In this document: one piece after another, positions 47,600 to 59,052 of the stretch
Layout: every line of letters starts with the position of its first letter
How positions within the stretch are numbered: position 1 is the first letter of the stretch
From: Rhizoctonia solani
Taxonomy: Eukaryota > Basidiomycota > Agaricomycetes > Cantharellales > Ceratobasidiaceae
Reading direction: 5' to 3'
Length of the DNA: 64,000 nucleotides
Assembly: GCF_016906535.1 (NCBI RefSeq)
Contig: NC_057385.1
Coordinates: 744,001-808,000 of the forward strand
Translations under genes and position numbers: made by a program
Notes under the pieces: model-generated
The model's input: the letters and a program-made list of their open reading frames with translations, nothing else
Told to the model about the DNA's origin: nothing
Databases searched by the model: none

Positions 47600-48419
47600 A
47601 TGGCCAGTTCAGTACCTACGGAGCTCTCTCCTGCTCAGTTGCATAGACTCAACGACTATCTCGAGGCGAAATGTCTTGAGCTTACGAAGGGCGTGCGGAA
47701 ACGGTATGGTTATGCTTTGTTCCAGCTTATCACACGCTCACACTGCACTACCATAAAGATACGAGCCCGACTGTCCGTATAGCACTTTGACATCGTACTT
47801 GACGGCCTCCTCGTCTCTGGTTAACATGATACTCCTGATCCCGCCCTCGGAAGGTTTAAGAACGTCATGGCTACTAAGAGTCACAGGTGATATATTCGAA
47901 AATGTCCCCGCGTACCAACTCGATACCGTCCTCGAGACAGTAGTGGAAGACCAAGGAGAACAGGAACAAGTGCCAATATTAAGCGACAAGGGTCTAGAAA
48001 AGCTCGACCAGGTCTTTGAATTGTTCGAAGTATTGGATGCAGGATGGTGTGCGGTGATTAGGAACGAACGATGGGATGCGAAAGAGAGACATGGGATATT
48101 CGAGCCGCAGCCCTCTGGATCCAACAAACCTGATACGTCAGAGTTGGGTACCGAGGTACCCGCATCCAACTCGGTGTTTAGCACGACAGACCGGATCCGC
48201 CTTCGTAGCTTGATTATTTCCGGCAAACACGAGTTTGACGACTGGTTGGCCGAACACGGTGGAGGCGCCAATTTCGACGTTTACCAACGCTCAATTCGCC
48301 TCATGCACCATACGTTTGAAGAAATTGGAGCCGACGCTCCTTTGCCTGCTCCTGAAGGTGAACAAGACGAAGATTCAGAGGAGGATGATTATGATTATGC
48401 TAGTAAATACACAGAATAA
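47600..48419 (+). CDS. Conserved hypothetical protein, helical, acidic C-terminus
   Basis: Two exons (47600-47703 and 47783-48419) join cleanly and give 246 residues. It starts MASSVPTELSPAQLHRLNDY then LEAKCLELTKGVRKR, and continues TLTSYLTASSSLVNMILLIP and PSEGLRTSWLLRVTGDIFEN. The middle has LEKLDQVFELFEVLDAGWCA and RIRLRSLIISGKHEFDDWLA; the end is strongly acidic (EGEQDEDSEEDDYDYASKY). I do not recognise a named family; similar uncharacterised Agaricomycete proteins exist in my recollection, at low certainty. No membrane segment or signal peptide. It shares a 221-base divergent promoter region with the NTH1 gene. Confidence 0.7.
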
Positions 48420-48546
48420 ATTAGACTTTTTTTTAAACAATAATGTGACGTCTGGTGATGAGGTGTAATGTAACGACTGGATCCGTGTGCCTGCTCACCA
48501 CAACCACCGAGACACGTCCGAATTCCCGGGGATCGTTCACACAGAC

Positions 48547-49915
48547 ATGGCAATCGTTGGCGACGCGGAAGGAGAGCTTTCAAGGCTATGGTCACTCGTT
48601 TGCGAACTTAGTGAACAGCTGAATAGCAACAAGGCCGCGACTGCTTCGCTTCAAGCCCAGGCCAACGCGCTTAAAGTAATTGTTTCTCATCTTTTATTTC
48701 GAGTCAGTCAACAGAGGCTAACCTTGGATAAATGATTATAGGGACAAGCGATACACAATGGGACTGGTTTTGCGCTGCGCCGGTTTAACACTGACCTGAG
48801 CAAAGGTGAGTGTCGGGTTTGCCCTTCAGCCAGCAGATTTCCTAATCGAGCGACTTAGAGGTTTTCGAGAGCGAACTGGAGCGTATGAACGCAGCGATTG
48901 TCATCGAGAACCAGACACTCCAGCATGAAAATAAACAACTCAATACACTGCTCAAAGAGTACGAGACCACGCTCGAAACCGTCATGACCAAATTCAGAAA
49001 CCAAGCTGTATGTCTCTTTTATTTCTTTTCTTATCCCTCTCTTTCATAAACGTTAAACTCTACCGATAGCATGCAGCTCAGCAACACGAACTGAACCTCA
49101 CACGACACTACGAAACCATAATTCTGCAGCTCCAGGCACAAACGCAAGCCGTCGTCCTCGGCGCGTCGACGAACCATTCGCAGACGGTCTCTCGGCTCTC
49201 GAACCTCCTACGCCTCCTGATGCGCTCCTTCAACGGAGAAGACGCAACATTCGACCCATCCGTACTTCCGGACCCTCGCGCCCTATGCGATCCTGCACAC
49301 CCAGACCACACCAAGGCCATCGAACAGCTCGAGAACCTGGCGCTGCACGAGACCCCCGCACCAGCAGATACCCAAGATGCGGAAGAATCCGACGCACGGT
49401 CCGATTGGGCGCTCGAGCGCGAGATTGAGATTTGTCGGCTCGAGCAAGAGAACGATACGCTCAGGCGCCTGTTGGCGATTCATACCGGCCAGCCGTTGCC
49501 CGAAGGTGTATCCGATACGCCCTCGTCGTCTTTGATTCGCCCGAGCTCGGCTGCGTCGATCGACCGTCCTGGGTCTGGGATGTCGGTGCGCGCGGTCGAT
49601 GCGTGGGGCGATACGAGCACGCCGCGGTATACTCGTGGGATGTACGACCATCTTCGTCCGGGACGTGCGCCTCGCGGGTACATTGTGAGCTCTAATCCTG
49701 GAGGGGGAGAGGGCGGGGCCAGTCCAGGGGGTGGATTTGGACCAGGAATGCAACAAGGTGGAGGCCTCGGAGGAATGATGGGTCAGCCCCAGCCCCAACA
49801 GCAGCAGCAGCAACAGCAACAACAACAACAGCAACAACAACAGCAGATGGGGCAAGGACAAGGTCAGGGAAGGCCTATGATGGGTCAGTCCCAATCGTTA
49901 GTCTTCCCGTTTTAG
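48547..49915 (+). CDS. SIKE/FGFR1OP2-family coiled-coil protein with poly-Gln
   Basis: Four exons (48547-48675, 48742-48805, 48859-49007, 49070-49915) give 395 residues. The first 150 are coiled-coil: [20 protein letters not shown], then [20 protein letters not shown] and [16 protein letters not shown], the conserved heart of the SIKE/FGFR1OP2 family. Members belong to STRIPAK phosphatase-kinase complexes, and fungal relatives act in septation and cell fusion. A second helix, [20 protein letters not shown] then [18 protein letters not shown], follows. The C-terminus is Gly/Pro-rich with a run of 17 Gln (49796-49846) and ends [12 protein letters not shown]. The family call rests on the central motif; the long Gln-rich tail is unlike the animal proteins. 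Confidence 0.72.
49796..49846 (+). repeat. CAG/CAA repeat encoding 17 glutamines
   Basis: Seventeen CAA/CAG codons in a row within the SIKE-family gene. The codons are mixed, so the tract is less prone to slippage than pure CAG and may be kept for its protein sequence. Confidence 0.9.
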
Positions 49916-50460
49916 CGTTTTGAGCTTGCCGCAACGCAGATTCACAACCACGACTGAATATGGTCATGAACTGGTAATCCTCGCTACTGGTCATCGTTTT
50001 TAAAACCCCTCGTATTTGGTGTTCTAGCCTAGATTTTCTTTCAGGAGTTAATCGCTGCCTCTTTCCATCTCGTTTGGTTATTTGTGTCTGTGTTTCGTTT
50101 ATGTATTCGCTATGCTGTTCTATTGTCCTCTGTGTTTCTTGGTCTTGTGAGGTGTAAAAGGCCTGTCTTCTCTACTATAGTTCTTTTACGACACGATACG
50201 AAATCTATAAGATGAAGTATATATGTGCCCACAAACGGGTACGGGACCAAATTACGAGCGTAAAGATGACGGGATTATTTTTGATCCCATGACGCCATCA
50301 AGACAAACCGAAAAAAAAAGTAATTACGATAGCACAATTACAGACCACAAAAAGACCCAAGCGGTAGTGGGAGGGAGAAAATACATACATAAACATTTGG
50401 CTACATAAGTCACACAAAGCACAGATATCTCTTGTCTTCATTTCAATTCAGGTCTAGTCT
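49916..50460. other. Intergenic between convergent genes
   Basis: 3' flanks of the SIKE-family gene (plus) and the small heat-shock gene (minus). T-rich then A-rich; no gene recognised. Confidence 0.4.
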
Positions 50461-51075
50461 TCAGTCAATGACGATACGGCGGGGCTTGGGCGTGTGAAGC
50501 TTGGGTAACGTCACACTCAAGATGCCGTTCTCGAGCTTGGCGACGATGCGTTTGCCGTCACGTATGCTGGGAGCGAAACGGTGCGGGAAAACTTGACGGT
50601 CGTCCCGACGCTGTGCTTCTTCTCGGTACGAGAGATACGACGACCGTGCCTGAGGAGACTAGATCAATATCCCCCCATTCTTATCTAAAACCGAAATACG
50701 AGCACTTACCATCCGCCATGGTCCTCCTAACCCTTTTGATCCTGCCACCAGTGCTCCTGGGCTCGTGCCCCCACTCAAGCCCAAGAAATTACCAAACTTC
50801 TCAGTCTTGCCCTCGATCGTCAACGAGTGTCCGTCTTCGCTAACGTGCATGGTCATGTCTTCCTTCTTGACGCCAGGAACCTCGATATGCAGCGTATAGC
50901 TCGTGTCGCCCTCGAACCAATCGAGCGAGGGAGTGCGCTCGGACGAAAAGCCGGACCAGTCGGGCTGCCAAATGTGGCCAAACGTCCCAAAGTTGTTCTC
51001 CTGCAGCCAGTGGTCGTAGTACGGTCCTAGGAACGGATGTGTTGCGTATTCGGCGAGGAAGTGTGCGAGAGACAT
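50461..51075 (-). CDS. Small heat-shock protein (HSP20/alpha-crystallin)
   Basis: Two exons (51075-50710 and 50649-50461) give 184 residues. It starts MSLAHFLAEYATHPFLGPYY. The alpha-crystallin domain begins at about residue 52: DWFEGDTSYTLHIEVPGVKK, EDMTMHVSEDGHSLTIEGKT. After a glycine-rich insert, exon 2 gives SSYLSYREEAQRRDDRQVFP, HRFAPSIRDGKRIVAKLENG and ILSVTLPKLHTPKPRRIVID. The GILSVTLPK piece is the conserved A-x-x-x-n-G-v-L-t-v strand. Such proteins hold unfolding clients in an ATP-independent way in the cytosol. The glycine-rich loop between strands is unusually long. No clean array of heat-shock elements was found upstream; a loose TTC..GAA pair lies near 51341-51353. Stop TGA at 50461. 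Confidence 0.88.
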
Positions 51076-51574
51076 CGTGGGTGAAGCCGGGTGATGATCG
51101 TGGTAGGTCTAGCTGTCTGGTCTGGTCTGAATTGTGAGCCCTTCTTTATCTGCGATTGTACGTATTATTACGCACAGCTCCCAAGTAAAGGTCCTGGTAG
51201 GGAGGAAAGGGGAGGCTGGAGCAAGGCTGGTGTCCACGTGGGGTGTAACCAGCACCTGGTGTATGCAGCATGGCCATGACTTCCCCCCGACCTAAATTGC
51301 TGTTACCGGACCGGCCCTTGGTTACGTCACAGACTTGACAGTTCTTTTAAGGAAATTATATTGTTATGAAGATAACTAAATCGATACATATGCCTTGCGT
51401 AGGCGACGGCAAAACTCGGATAAAACGTGTCTGAATCCTGGCCAGTCGGTCCATCATTAGATTACCTATATGTGCGCCATATCTGGACAAAACATGCGTA
51501 AATTCACATCCAAAGCGCTAATACTTAGTGACAAAAGTTCAAATGAAAAGTCTACTGAAACTGAATGTAAAAAC
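51076..51574. other. Promoter region of the small heat-shock gene
   Basis: No gene recognised. It contains an AGGGG word (stress-element-like) near 51206 and a TTC..GAA pair near 51341-51353, each possible chance matches. Confidence 0.35.
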
Positions 51575-51639
51575 AAAATAAATATTGCGGTCCGTAGACC
51601 GTCCACTCTGAACTAGCGTGTCATCCTTGTGCAGGGGCC

Positions 51640-51670
<31 letters not shown>

Positions 51671-51694
51671 TGTATATGTCACTCCGAAGAGGAC
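51575..51694 (-). ncRNA. U6: U6 spliceosomal snRNA, copy 2
   Basis: Identical over all 120 bases to the copy at 35567-35686, including the ACAGAGA box, internal stem-loop, UACG-loop hairpin and the TTTATTTT end. Flanking sequence differs on both sides except for short upstream boxes, so the two loci are separate genes kept identical by recent duplication or conversion. It lies on the minus strand between the small heat-shock gene and the dynactin gene. Confidence 0.95.
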
Positions 51695-51743
51695 ATTCAT
51701 TACGCTTACAACGAGAGGGTGCACAAAGGTGTAAATAATTAAA

Positions 51744-51783
51744 TCCGGGTTTGTGGGTCAGCCCTTTGGTCAAAATAAGCGCC
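51744..51783 (-). promoter_or_regulatory. U6 upstream promoter elements, copy 2
   Basis: TCCGGGTTTGTGGGTCA (51744-51760) begins exactly 50 bases upstream of the U6 5' end, as in copy 1 (one mismatch). TTGGTC and AATAAGCGCC (51774-51783) follow; the last starts 80 bases upstream, versus 90 in copy 1. An AT-rich TAAATAATTAAAT at 51732-51744 may be the TATA region. Function inferred from conservation. Confidence 0.65.
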
Positions 51784-51937
51784 GGACTTCGGATACCACA
51801 ACGCTTTCGGAAACTGGTCTTCCCAAATTGCACGTATTCCAATTATTATAATCGTTAAAAAGTCATGATGTTATATGATCGGTACTCTGTCCAACTCCAA
51901 AAAAAAAAAACTGAAAAGATCCCAACTTACAAATCCC

Positions 51938-54900
51938 TTACAGCCTAATCACATTCAACTGGCCAGCCCGCTCCGCAAGACCACGCACGCGACGTCCGAG
52001 TATCTTGTTCTCCCTACGACGAGCAACGAGCTGCTCATGAGGGAGCAGCTCCCGCGTCCATTGCTCCTCGTTCTCTTCCTCGTTTTCGTTGTTCTCTTGA
52101 AGCTCTGGCTCTGGCTGTAGCTGTCTGGTCCTAACGACAAATCGACCACCCTCGGTGGGAAGCAAACAGCAACAGGTCCCGGTAGAGTAGCTTGGATTCG
52201 GTGGCCAACGCATGAGGCGACGGAGGCCTTTCTGCTTCCTCGGATTCCTCCGAATCGTACTCGTCGCGGAGTTCTTCCATGAGATATTCTTCTTCTGATA
52301 CCTCCGAAAGAGGTGTCGGGGAACGGACGACGGTGGTCAATGGACGAGCAGAGGTACGTGATATACGAGACAAGGTAACGGGAATCGGCTTGTCTCCGAG
52401 AGGCGGGAGGGAATTCAGTTCGCGGAGGAGATCCTGGCTCTTGAGGTACGAGTTCTCGTGTCGCAGGAAGCGAACCGCTCCTCGCAAGGACTCGATCTGT
52501 GAAGGGGGGGTGTTAGCCACATATATCGTCAGGAATTGCTTCAAACTTGCCTGTTCGAGAAGATGTGATGCTTCCAGGTCTCCGGATGCAATGACAGGTT
52601 CTTCCACCGCAGGCTGCATACCAGAGGCTACAGAGGCCGATGCATCAGAAAAAAATACACACACAGTACCAAATTAATAGCATACCATGCTTTTCCATCC
52701 CGGCTGTAGCCTGTTTCAACCTTGCATTCTCCTGGCCCATCTCGTCTAAATCGCTCTGTAGTTGTTCGAGTGCCTCTTCATAGGCCTTTTCTTGTTTCTG
52801 GCCTTGGCCAAGTCGCCCTCGAGATCCACGATGGCGTCGGCCTGTTTCTTGACAGTTTCCATTCGTCGCTCCATGAGCTCGATCTTGACGCTGGTTTCTT
52901 GGATGGTTTGATCCTGCGAAATGCATTGGCGATGTGCATATTGAAAATGTATTGGGTGTACCTACCCGAGTCTTGATACTGCGAATAAGGTCCTTTATCT
53001 CCTCATTAAGTTTGTTGACCGTTCGCTCGGCATCAACATTCACAGCAGACAACGCCTTGACTTCTGCAATCCTCACAACCCACGGTGCCTCGCCTACGAC
53101 TACTCAAAACAATCAGCTACACCATTCCCCTTGGAAAAGCAATTCCTACAAAACTCACGCTTAAGGATATTCTCCTGTTCCATCGCAGGTTCCATAAGCG
53201 CTGTCGCATCCTTGACCAATCCAGCGACAAGCTGCCCAACCGCCTCCCATGAACCCACAGTCCCGGGCCGCTGCGACATGGTCTCCGCCGCCGTCTCGCG
53301 CACATGCAACAATACGCTAGCCAGTTGGAAGTTATGCTTCTGTGCACGAACGTCGGCAAGGTATGATCCGATACGTTGGGCTAGTTGGATCCCAAAGTCG
53401 CAGCCTTTGATCATGGTTGTAGTCAGGGCCGTCAGTTTGGGTACGAGGTCAAGTTTCAATGCCGAGCTTTCTTGGATCAAGTCTTCTACCCGGCGGACAA
53501 GTTTCCTATACACATTGAGTACATCAGGAATGAGTTCGAGAGTGCATATAGTCACTTACTTGAAAGCAAGCTTGGCGCTCTTGGATGTTCCAAGATTTGA
53601 GCTATAGGCTCAAGCAATGTGCGGTCAATGTCCAAATCACCGTACTCAAGAACCGTATCTGTTCGTTCATCTCAACACAAGCCTTCAACCATAGATATGG
53701 GGGAGAAACTTACCTTCGTCCTTGATAGAGTTCTCCAGAGCGTCTTGGTCAAACCAATGGCAGCTACGAATGAATCCAAATCGCAGTCGAGTTGCATCGT
53801 TAAATCGAGTGTTTCTCGGCGAGGTCAGCCTCAAATCCGGAGAAGGCTGTATCTGCGAGGTGTTCAAACTGAGATAACATCCTGTGTCCGCCGTTAGTCC
53901 GTGGCAGAGAAGGGAAGGGGAATGAATACGTACTTGGCAATATCGCTAACACACTCCATATCCTAAATTCATCCCGTTTCAACAGATCGACATGCATATC
54001 CAGCCTCTTCTCCATCGGCGATAAATCAGGGAATAACCTCCCGACAGCATGGAATGTATTCACGTCGCATTTACGCAGGACACTCGCAAATCGTTTGCAA
54101 AGACATGCAAGGTGATACATCCGGCCACGCATCTGCCCGGTAGAGTTTAACACACGACTGCAGGTATTGCAAGAGGAAAATCTCACCTCACAAACACCGA
54201 CCAAGCTCTCCGGAACGCTTCCGGACAGACTTTCAGGGAGTCCGTGTGCTGAACCAACCACGTTTGCAATAAGTTCAGCTTTCGTCGCTAGACGTTGGAA
54301 GAACATGTAACATGCGGTCGCGTCTGCATCCACTTCGACATAGACCTGTGCTCGCGCTCGGTTAATCTAACCCCTGTAATGAAATGCAAGATAAGGAATA
54401 TACCTGTGGCAGATACGGCTGCACGATGGCCAGCCACTCTTTTGCCTGTGCCGCGTCCAATTTACGCAACTCGAATTCGATATTCTTGGCCTGATTCTTG
54501 GCCGCGGTCGATTGCAAGCGCATGTTGAGCGAGAGGATTGCAGCAGATTGGGTGGCCTGAGCGGAGGATTCGGATTGGTGGATTTGGTTCTCTTGACGGA
54601 GATTTTCCATGTCTCTACCAACGACGGGTTAGTTGTGGTCAAACTTTAACCCAGACGCAACCAACCCTTGCATATGTCCAACAAGCTCTCTAAATTGCAC
54701 AATCGTGCCTTCATAATCCGTAATCGTTTCTTCAAGCGTCTCGATCTTTTGGTTCAGTTCGCGTATTTGGCTATCCTTCCCATCTACCTCCGTTTGGTCA
54801 ATTTGTAGGCAATGAGAAAAGTGCAAAGATCCTACCAATTTCTTCTTGCATAGCCCGCTCAGCCTCGACATGGTTCTCTTCAATCTCGTCGTTGAGTTCT

Positions 54901-57101
54901 TTAAGTGCCTCAAGATCCTCGATCGACACACGCATCTCTTCGATTTTCTAATACAAGCCCAAAAGGTCAGTCTCTTATATGCACAAGAAGAGCAGCAGAG
55001 GTGAATCAAGGAAATGACCTTATACACACCTCACTGAGCTGCAAATTCCGATCTGTCAATTGTACGAGCATCTCCTCAGCACCAAGTGCATCGTCCAGCT
55101 GAATTTTGAGGTCCTCGATCTGTGCATCGGCATTGGCGAGCTTGGATAGCGTCTCTTCGTACCCGGCTGCCATACCCATTAGCCATCATAGGGGGTTTAA
55201 AAGCGGAGAGACTTACTCTGAAGTTCGTCAATCCCACTCAAATCCCGCTCTAACTCTGCTATCTTTCTTTCTGCTCCGCGTCTGTTTCTTGAGTTATTTG
55301 TCTCAACCTACATACCTAGTTTAGTATCTCCTTTTTTGACAACAAGATCAAGAAACGCACTTGATTAGGGCTTCCTTCAGTCGTTCGTTATGTTTCTCTA
55401 GTTGTATCACGTCCAGGCTCTTCTTTGCTTCCCCGCCACCACCCTCGGGAGTACCACCCTCCTTCAAAGATTGCAGTTCAATTTCTATTTCAGCTAGCTT
55501 CTCTTTGACAGATTCAAGTTCGAGTTCAGCGGCCTCAGCACGCTCTTCTGCTACCTATTGTGAGAGTTAGTTAGGGTTAGAAGGCAAGGACCATAGGGGC
55601 ACACCTCCTTATCCAACATAGCCATTTCTAGTTGCTCGGCAGCCTCAACCCCCTTTTCATCAAGTGTTGACATTTCAGCCTGTTGGTCTGCTAATTCTCG
55701 TTTTGTCTGTGAGAGTTCTGTTTGTAGAGCTTGAAGCTTTGCTACTCATATATTCGTATTAGTATCCAAATAAACCGGGACGTGGGTAGAATCGTGGCGC
55801 GGGGGGACGTGCCTTGCAGTTTAGGCCTGATTGAGACAAACATTTCCGCATCTGCCAGTTTGGTCTCTAATTCACGTATGAGACGCGCATCTTCAGTCCG
55901 TTTAGATTCAAGTACGCGTAGCTTGACACGTAATTCGGCGTCCTCCTTGACCTGACAGTAACAAGTTATTTATTACAGTCATAAACGAGGATAAGCAAGC
56001 GCGTACTTGTTTGGGACTCGGGGGAGCAGCCAATTTGGGGCTGGGAGGAACGACTAGATTCGGACTACGAGGCGAAGCGATGGTTGCTCTCCGTCACCAG
56101 CCATGGTCTCGGATTCAGAACGAACGATCATACTCGAAGGTTCAAGCATCAGTCCTCGTGAAGGTTGTTTTGACAACGAAGGTACGCGAGCGGTCTCATT
56201 CCCTCCTGTTGACGCAAGTGGTAAAACAGAGGGCTTAGAAGGACTGAGTGGACTGCTGGTCTTTAAAGGAGAAGGCAGTTTCGAAGTCTCAAGAGCGGGT
56301 GAAGAAAGTGACTGGGTAGTTTGCTGGGGATTGAGCTGGTACAACCAGGCGAGAGATAGGCGGACGAGATTCAATAGGAGAATGTCGTATCTCTCTCTCC
56401 GAGTCAGCAACAGAGGGTCTTCTCTCTTCCAACGGCCGCGTGATAGTATCGTCCTCGTCGTCTTCTCCGTTTCCATCATCGGACTCGAGTCTAGTCGATC
56501 CGGACTGAACACTGGTTGTTCTCGGAGGCTGAGCTCTTGTGAGTGGGCTTTGCGCGAATGGGTGTGCGCCTGATGTGCTTCCTGTACGTTTGTGAGGTGC
56601 GAGAGTTGGCCGGCGAGCAGCCGTTGCCGAGATAGGGCTGGGAGGGGGCAGCTTGGACGCCGGGAGACGCGAATTGGACGGTGTACGAATGGTTAGGGGC
56701 GATGCTTGGCCTGGGGATCCGGCACGTGTATTTACAGAACGGGAAGATGATTGACGGGCCGGCGTCGAGGGCATTGACCCTCGCGGTCCATTTCGAGATG
56801 CGGGTCGACTGGCCTGACCCTTGGAATCCATTATTCTTACCTATTTCATAAGCTATGTTGAAATATTACTCACTGGTGTGGAAACAATTTTGACTTGACT
56901 CGGCCTCACAAAGACACCGTGATTGGGGGCGCAGGAGAAATACACAACATCCTTGACCGAACCATCGTTCTTTCCATTAGGCGCGGCGAGTTCGATTCCG
57001 ACCCATTTACCAGGTGCAAATGCCGTATTCCCCACGAATCGGACCGTTCCTCGACCAGCAGTCACGTCGACCACCGCGTCGAGCGGCACCTCATTTTGCA
57101 T
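51938..57101 (-). CDS. NIP100: Dynactin p150 (large subunit), CAP-Gly protein
   Basis: Minus strand, about 16-18 exons and roughly 1,400 residues. The first exon carries a CAP-Gly domain: MQNEVPLDAVVDVTAGRGTV then RFVGNTAFAPGKWVGIELAA, the GKNDGSV tubulin-tail pocket, and NHGVFVRPSQVKIV. A basic Ser/Pro/Arg-rich segment (RPASRNGPRGSMPSTPARQS) follows, as in dynactin. The rest is long coiled coil interrupted by a globular C-terminal part, ending AERAGQLNVIRL before TAA at 51938. This order (CAP-Gly, basic region, coiled coil, dynactin domain) identifies p150-Glued rather than CLIP proteins. It binds microtubule plus ends and dynein, for nuclear migration and hyphal transport. Most exon joins were inferred from frame only. 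The start codon is 122 bases from the divergent ALG2 start. Confidence 0.82.
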
Positions 57102-57223
57102 CGTAGTCCTGGTCGATTATGGAAGCTACAGGAGTCTGAAATGGATCCGGGCTCGATCAGATCATTCGGCGCTTATTCCAGTTCAGACAACTGCGCGGGT
57201 GACACGACCAACCCCAGACCTGT

Positions 57224-58932
57224 ATGGCCAATAAACTAAGAGTATGCATACTACACCCAGATTTGGGAATAGGTGAGCTCGGCACATGTAAAATGAACCG
57301 GTCTGCCCAAAATTGACCCTACGAGGCAGGGGGCGCTGAAAGGTTAATAGTCGATGCCGCACTTGGCCTTCAAAAACGCGGACACACGGTCCACATATAT
57401 ACTTCCTACCATGACTCGGGCCATGCATTCGAGGAAACAACCGACGGTAGCTGAATTTCTTATTCCAGGTCTCTTAAATTCACTATATGCTTTCAAGGAC
57501 AGGTACCCTGACTGTGCGATATATTAAACCACCTTTCCCGCGACACGTCTTTGGTGCTTTGCACATCCTGCTTTCTATCCTGCGGCAGCTGCATCTAGTT
57601 CTGATCTTGCTGTTTCTTGTATACTTTGGGAAAGAGAGTCCGTACGATGTGTTCCTTGTCGACCAGCTTTCCGCTTGCATTCCCTTGCTCAGGTGGGGAA
57701 TGCAAAAGAGAGTTGTGTTTTATTGCCACTTTCCAGACAAACTTTTGGCAGATGGGACTGTTGCTGCCGTCGAAGGTGTTCAGGCTACCAAAGGCAAGGG
57801 AGGTGTCAAAGGGTTCGTCAAGAAATTATACAGGCTGCCAGTTAATTGGGTCGAGGAAGTTACTACGGGTAGAGTTCTCTCCTTATTTTCCTTCCCTCTT
57901 CGTATCTGACAGGCAACAATAGGACAAGCGGACGTTATACTTGCAAACTCTCGGTTTACTTCTCGAGTATTCAAGGATTCGTTCCCTTCAATCAAGGTGG
58001 ATCCAGTAGTGGTCTATCCAGGAATTAACATTTCAGCCTATCAATCCCTTCCTTCTTCAGATGATACGAGTGAGATTGAGATGGTCAAATCGTAAGACCC
58101 GCATTGTTCCTTCTCGCTATACCTCTCATCCACTCTATACAGGGATAAGACCACACTCCTCTCTTTAAACCGATTCGAACGCAAGAAAAATGCAGCTCTC
58201 GCAATTCAGGCCTTTGCCCTCCTCCCGAACTCCAACATTCGACTAGTCATCGCAGGAGGGTACGACCCACGCCTAGCTAACAACGTTGAATGCCTGCGAC
58301 ACCTAGTCAAGATATGTGAAGAAAATGCAATAGAATGGAAGACAGTCTCTCCTCGCGAACTTCCCGAACTTCCTACGCACTCTTCGAATAAACCAAAAGC
58401 AGAGGTGAACGGAAAACAAGTCCTCTTTGTTCTCAACTTTTCCAACCCTCAACGTACACACTTGCTCACCTCGCCTACGACCCGTGCGCTACTTTATACT
58501 CCCCAGAATGAACATTTTGGGATTGTTCCGGTTGAGGCGATGGTCTGTGGGGTTCCAGTCGTTGCGTGCGATAGCGGAGGACCCATGGAGAGCATTGTCG
58601 ACCCGGAGAATCTCAAGTATGCAGCCGATTCTGATAAGCATACGGGAGAAAAGGGCAGAACGGGGTTCCTACTCCCCCCAGATCCCGAGCTGTGGGCCCG
58701 TGCATTGCGATCTATCCTGGATTTCTCAGACGAGGAACGAGTATCGATAGCAAGGACCTCTCGACAACGTGTGAAGGATATGTTTAGCCTCGAGAGCTTG
58801 ACAGTCGGTATGGAGAGTGCATTGATTAGGGCTGTGCAAATGGGTAAAATGAATGACGTGGGAGTAGGAGTAGGAGTTGCAGTAGTGAGCATTGGGGTTG
58901 GAGTAGGCGTTTGGTTACCAAGTGAATTATGA
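57224..58932 (+). CDS. ALG2: Alpha-1,3/1,6-mannosyltransferase ALG2
   Basis: Five exons (57224-57272, 57330-57446, 57503-57868, 57923-58091, 58143-58932) give 496 residues. The start MANKLRVCILHPDLGIGGAE then RLIVDAALGLQKRGHTVHIY is the GT4 N-terminal signature of ALG2. Others: VVFYCHFPDKLLADG, ADVILANSRFTSRVFKDSFP, LLSLNRFERKKNAALAIQAF, NEHFGIVPVEAMVCGVPVVA (the donor-binding E-x7-E), and GRTGFLLPPDPELWA. The enzyme adds the second and third mannoses to the dolichol-linked precursor on the cytosolic face of the ER. A hydrophobic stretch near residue 120 (HILLSILRQLHLVLILLFLV) may sit in the membrane. The C-terminus ends in a Val/Gly-rich hydrophobic run (DVGVGVGVAVVSIGVGVGVW). It converges on the SLC35C2-like gene. 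Confidence 0.9.
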
Positions 58933-59052
58933 TAAGCAAACCAAGCATATTATCTAGAACGAATACAATAAAGGTATATTGGTATACGATCCGATGTAAT
59001 CCATAAATGCCCAAGATAATCTACAACGAGCGCGCGGAGACAGCGTGTAGAA

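Noticed and set aside
49283..49894. Leucine-run frame on the minus strand
   Set aside because: Mirror of the poly-Gln tract of the SIKE-family gene.
51076..51400. Heat-shock elements upstream of the small heat-shock gene
   Set aside because: Only scattered TTC/GAA and AGGGG words, no array of three alternating nGAAn units.
52131..56831. Many plus-strand frames across the dynactin gene
   Set aside because: Shadow frames of the coiled-coil exons on the minus strand.
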